Shown in pieces: positions 49,334 through 50,751 of a stretch of 50,751 nt of DNA (position 1 is the stretch's first letter; every line of letters begins with the position of its first letter). Under the pieces are notes generated by a model that worked only from the letters and a program-made list of their open reading frames with translations, did not search any database and had not been told where the DNA came from. The DNA is from Actinomycetota bacterium (lineage in GTDB: Bacteria > Actinomycetota > Actinomycetes > Nanopelagicales > Nanopelagicaceae). The stretch spans positions 1 to 50,751 of the forward strand of contig WLIQ01000003.1 in assembly GCA_009726135.1 (NCBI GenBank), given 5' to 3'. A program made the position numbers and the translations under genes.

Positions 49334-49833
49334 TGGACCGCTCCTGCTATATCTGGTGGAATGACAACAACTTTTCGTGCTGCAATATCTACTTCTGGAA
49401 CTAGTTGATGGACGAAGGGAATCAGAATTTCACCGTCCTCAGTTTTGATTGCCAGCAAATCTTGACCAGGAAGATTAATAACATCAGTGACTTCACCGAT
49501 TACTTCTCCAGATTGCGAATGCGCAGCACAACCGATGAGCTGTAGAACATGGTAATCATCCTCATCGCTGCCTGGCTCATTGATATCAACATCGCAGTAA
49601 ATCAAGGTATTGCGAAGCTTTTCGATTCCGTTGCGATCGGTAATTCCATCAAAACCCAATAGCAAAATGCCATTGTGAACTCGGCCAGAGATTATTTTTA
49701 ACTCTCCCAGCGAATCTGTTTGAAGTTTGTTACCAATGGCAAAACGACGATCAGGTTCATCAGTTCGAACCTCAATCGTCGCTTCTCCAAGAATTCCGTG
49801 GGCGCGACCGATGCGCCCCACGAGTAAACGCAT
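49330..49833 (-). CDS. rimM: Ribosome maturation factor
   Basis: LLVGRIGRAHGILGEATIEVRTDEPDRRF, GEVTDVINLPGQDLLAIKTEDGEILIPFV. Confidence 0.95.
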   Translation of the reverse strand: MRLLVGRIGRAHGILGEATIEVRTDEPDRRFAIGNKLQTDSLGELKIISGRVHNGILLLGFDGITDRNGIEKLRNTLIYCDVDINEPGSDEDDYHVLQLIGCAAHSQSGEVIGEVTDVINLPGQDLLAIKTEDGEILIPFVHQLVPEVDIAARKVVVIPPDIAGAVH

Positions 49834-49835
49834 TG

Positions 49836-50075
49836 TTAGCGCGCTTCGTCGGTCTCGATGAGATCGACGCGAACAGTACGTCCTGCAATTGCACTCACGA
49901 CCGTGCGAAGTGCTTTTGCAGTGCGTCCATTACGACCAATAACTTTGCCGATATCTTCTGGGTTCACACGAACCTCAAGAGTTGTTCCACGGCGATGTGT
50001 TTTTTCTGCAACAACTACATCATCGGGATTATCGACGATTCCCTTTACTAAATGCTCTAGGGCTTCATCCATCAT
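49836..50075 (-). CDS. khpA: KH-domain RNA-binding protein (KhpA/YlqC-like)
   Basis: ALEHLVKGIVDNPDDVVV, VNPEDIGKVIGRNGRTAKALRTVVSA. Confidence 0.93.
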   Translation of the reverse strand: MMDEALEHLVKGIVDNPDDVVVAEKTHRRGTTLEVRVNPEDIGKVIGRNGRTAKALRTVVSAIAGRTVRVDLIETDEAR

Positions 50076-50077
50076 TG

Positions 50078-50677
50078 TTATTCGGCAGCCGCTTCTTCAG
50101 TTGGTGTTTCGACAACAGCTTCTGTTTCGACAACAGCTTCTGTAGGAGCTTCAACAACCGCCTCTGTTTCAACCACTACGTCTGCAGTCACTTCCTGGGC
50201 TGGAACCTCGGACACAGCAACCTCTGCTACTGGTTCGGACACAACTACCGCCTCTTCAACCACAGGGTTTGCCTTTGCAGCTAACTTCTCTTGTGCTTTC
50301 TTCTTCAGAGTAGTCGCGCCTTCTTTTGGTTCATCCATTGCCTGCTTCATCGCTGCTTCATAAGCAACATGCTTGCCGACCTTAGGAGCTGCAACGCGAA
50401 GTGTTCCTTCAGTTCCAGGAAGACCCTTAAATTTTTGCCAATCTCCAGTGACCTTCAGAAGAGCCTCTACAGCCTCTGACGGTTGTGCACCAACACCGAG
50501 CCAGTACAGAGCGCGCTCTGAGTTGATCTCAATAAGTGATGGTTCTTGTCCTGGAACATAACGACCAATTTCTTCAATTGAAAGACCGTTACGTGCCTTG
50601 CGTGAGTCTGTAATAACTACACGGAAAAATGGTGTGCGAATTTTACCCATGCGCATTAAGCGAATTTTTGTAGCCAA
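50078..50677 (-). CDS. rpsP: 30S ribosomal protein S16 with a long acidic/Ala-Val-rich C-terminal tail
   Basis: [69 protein letters not shown], then tail ...[32 protein letters not shown]. Confidence 0.96.
   Translation of the reverse strand: MATKIRLMRMGKIRTPFFRVVITDSRKARNGLSIEEIGRYVPGQEPSLIEINSERALYWLGVGAQPSEAVEALLKVTGDWQKFKGLPGTEGTLRVAAPKVGKHVAYEAAMKQAMDEPKEGATTLKKKAQEKLAAKANPVVEEAVVVSEPVAEVAVSEVPAQEVTADVVVETEAVVEAPTEAVVETEAVVETPTEEAAAE
50106..50141. repeat. Tandem duplication of an 18-nt unit within the rpsP 3' end
   Basis: GTTTCGACAACAGCTTCT occurs twice head-to-tail (50106-50123, 50124-50141). Confidence 0.9.
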
Positions 50678-50751
50678 CTGTGTGTGTACTCCTGTTTATG
50701 TGTGTCATAAAAATTAATCGCAGCGGGGTGCGCAATCAATTACATACAACT

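Noticed and set aside
50096-50290. Possible CRISPR-like or satellite repeat at the rpsP 3' end
   Set aside because: Repeats are contiguous without spacers and encode an in-frame protein tail.

Overview
The window looks like a contiguous piece of a compact, streamlined actinobacterial chromosome. Evidence is the set of actinobacteria-type families (PadR next to ino1, DUF3000, DUF3093, DUF3159, DUF4193), the core blocks trmD-rimM-KH-rpsP and miaB-miaA-dapF-hflX, and very short or negative intergenic distances. It is probably a freshwater acI/Nanopelagicales-like lineage, but that is an inference because no search was run. About 53 protein-coding genes are supported. I saw no rRNA, tRNA, CRISPR array, transposase, integrase or prophage. 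The window opens inside glnA and ends just upstream of rpsP. The content is mostly housekeeping, and I do not see a clear new defence or mobile system. The points most worth a second look are: (1) a glycosyltransferase whose conserved N-terminus is intact but has no canonical start codon; (2) a NhaA-like antiporter that appears to lack its N-terminal helix and an internal helix pair; (3) a 164-aa sensorless histidine kinase with a shortened ATPase domain; (4) a GS-like / aldehyde dehydrogenase / permease / two-amidotransferase cluster suggesting gamma-glutamylated amine catabolism without a recognised oxidase; (5) a solitary Cas4-like PD-(D/E)XK protein with four cysteines; (6) four convergent gene pairs that interlock their stop codons in the same TTAA tetranucleotide; (7) several perfect palindromes and structured leaders upstream of transporter and regulator genes.
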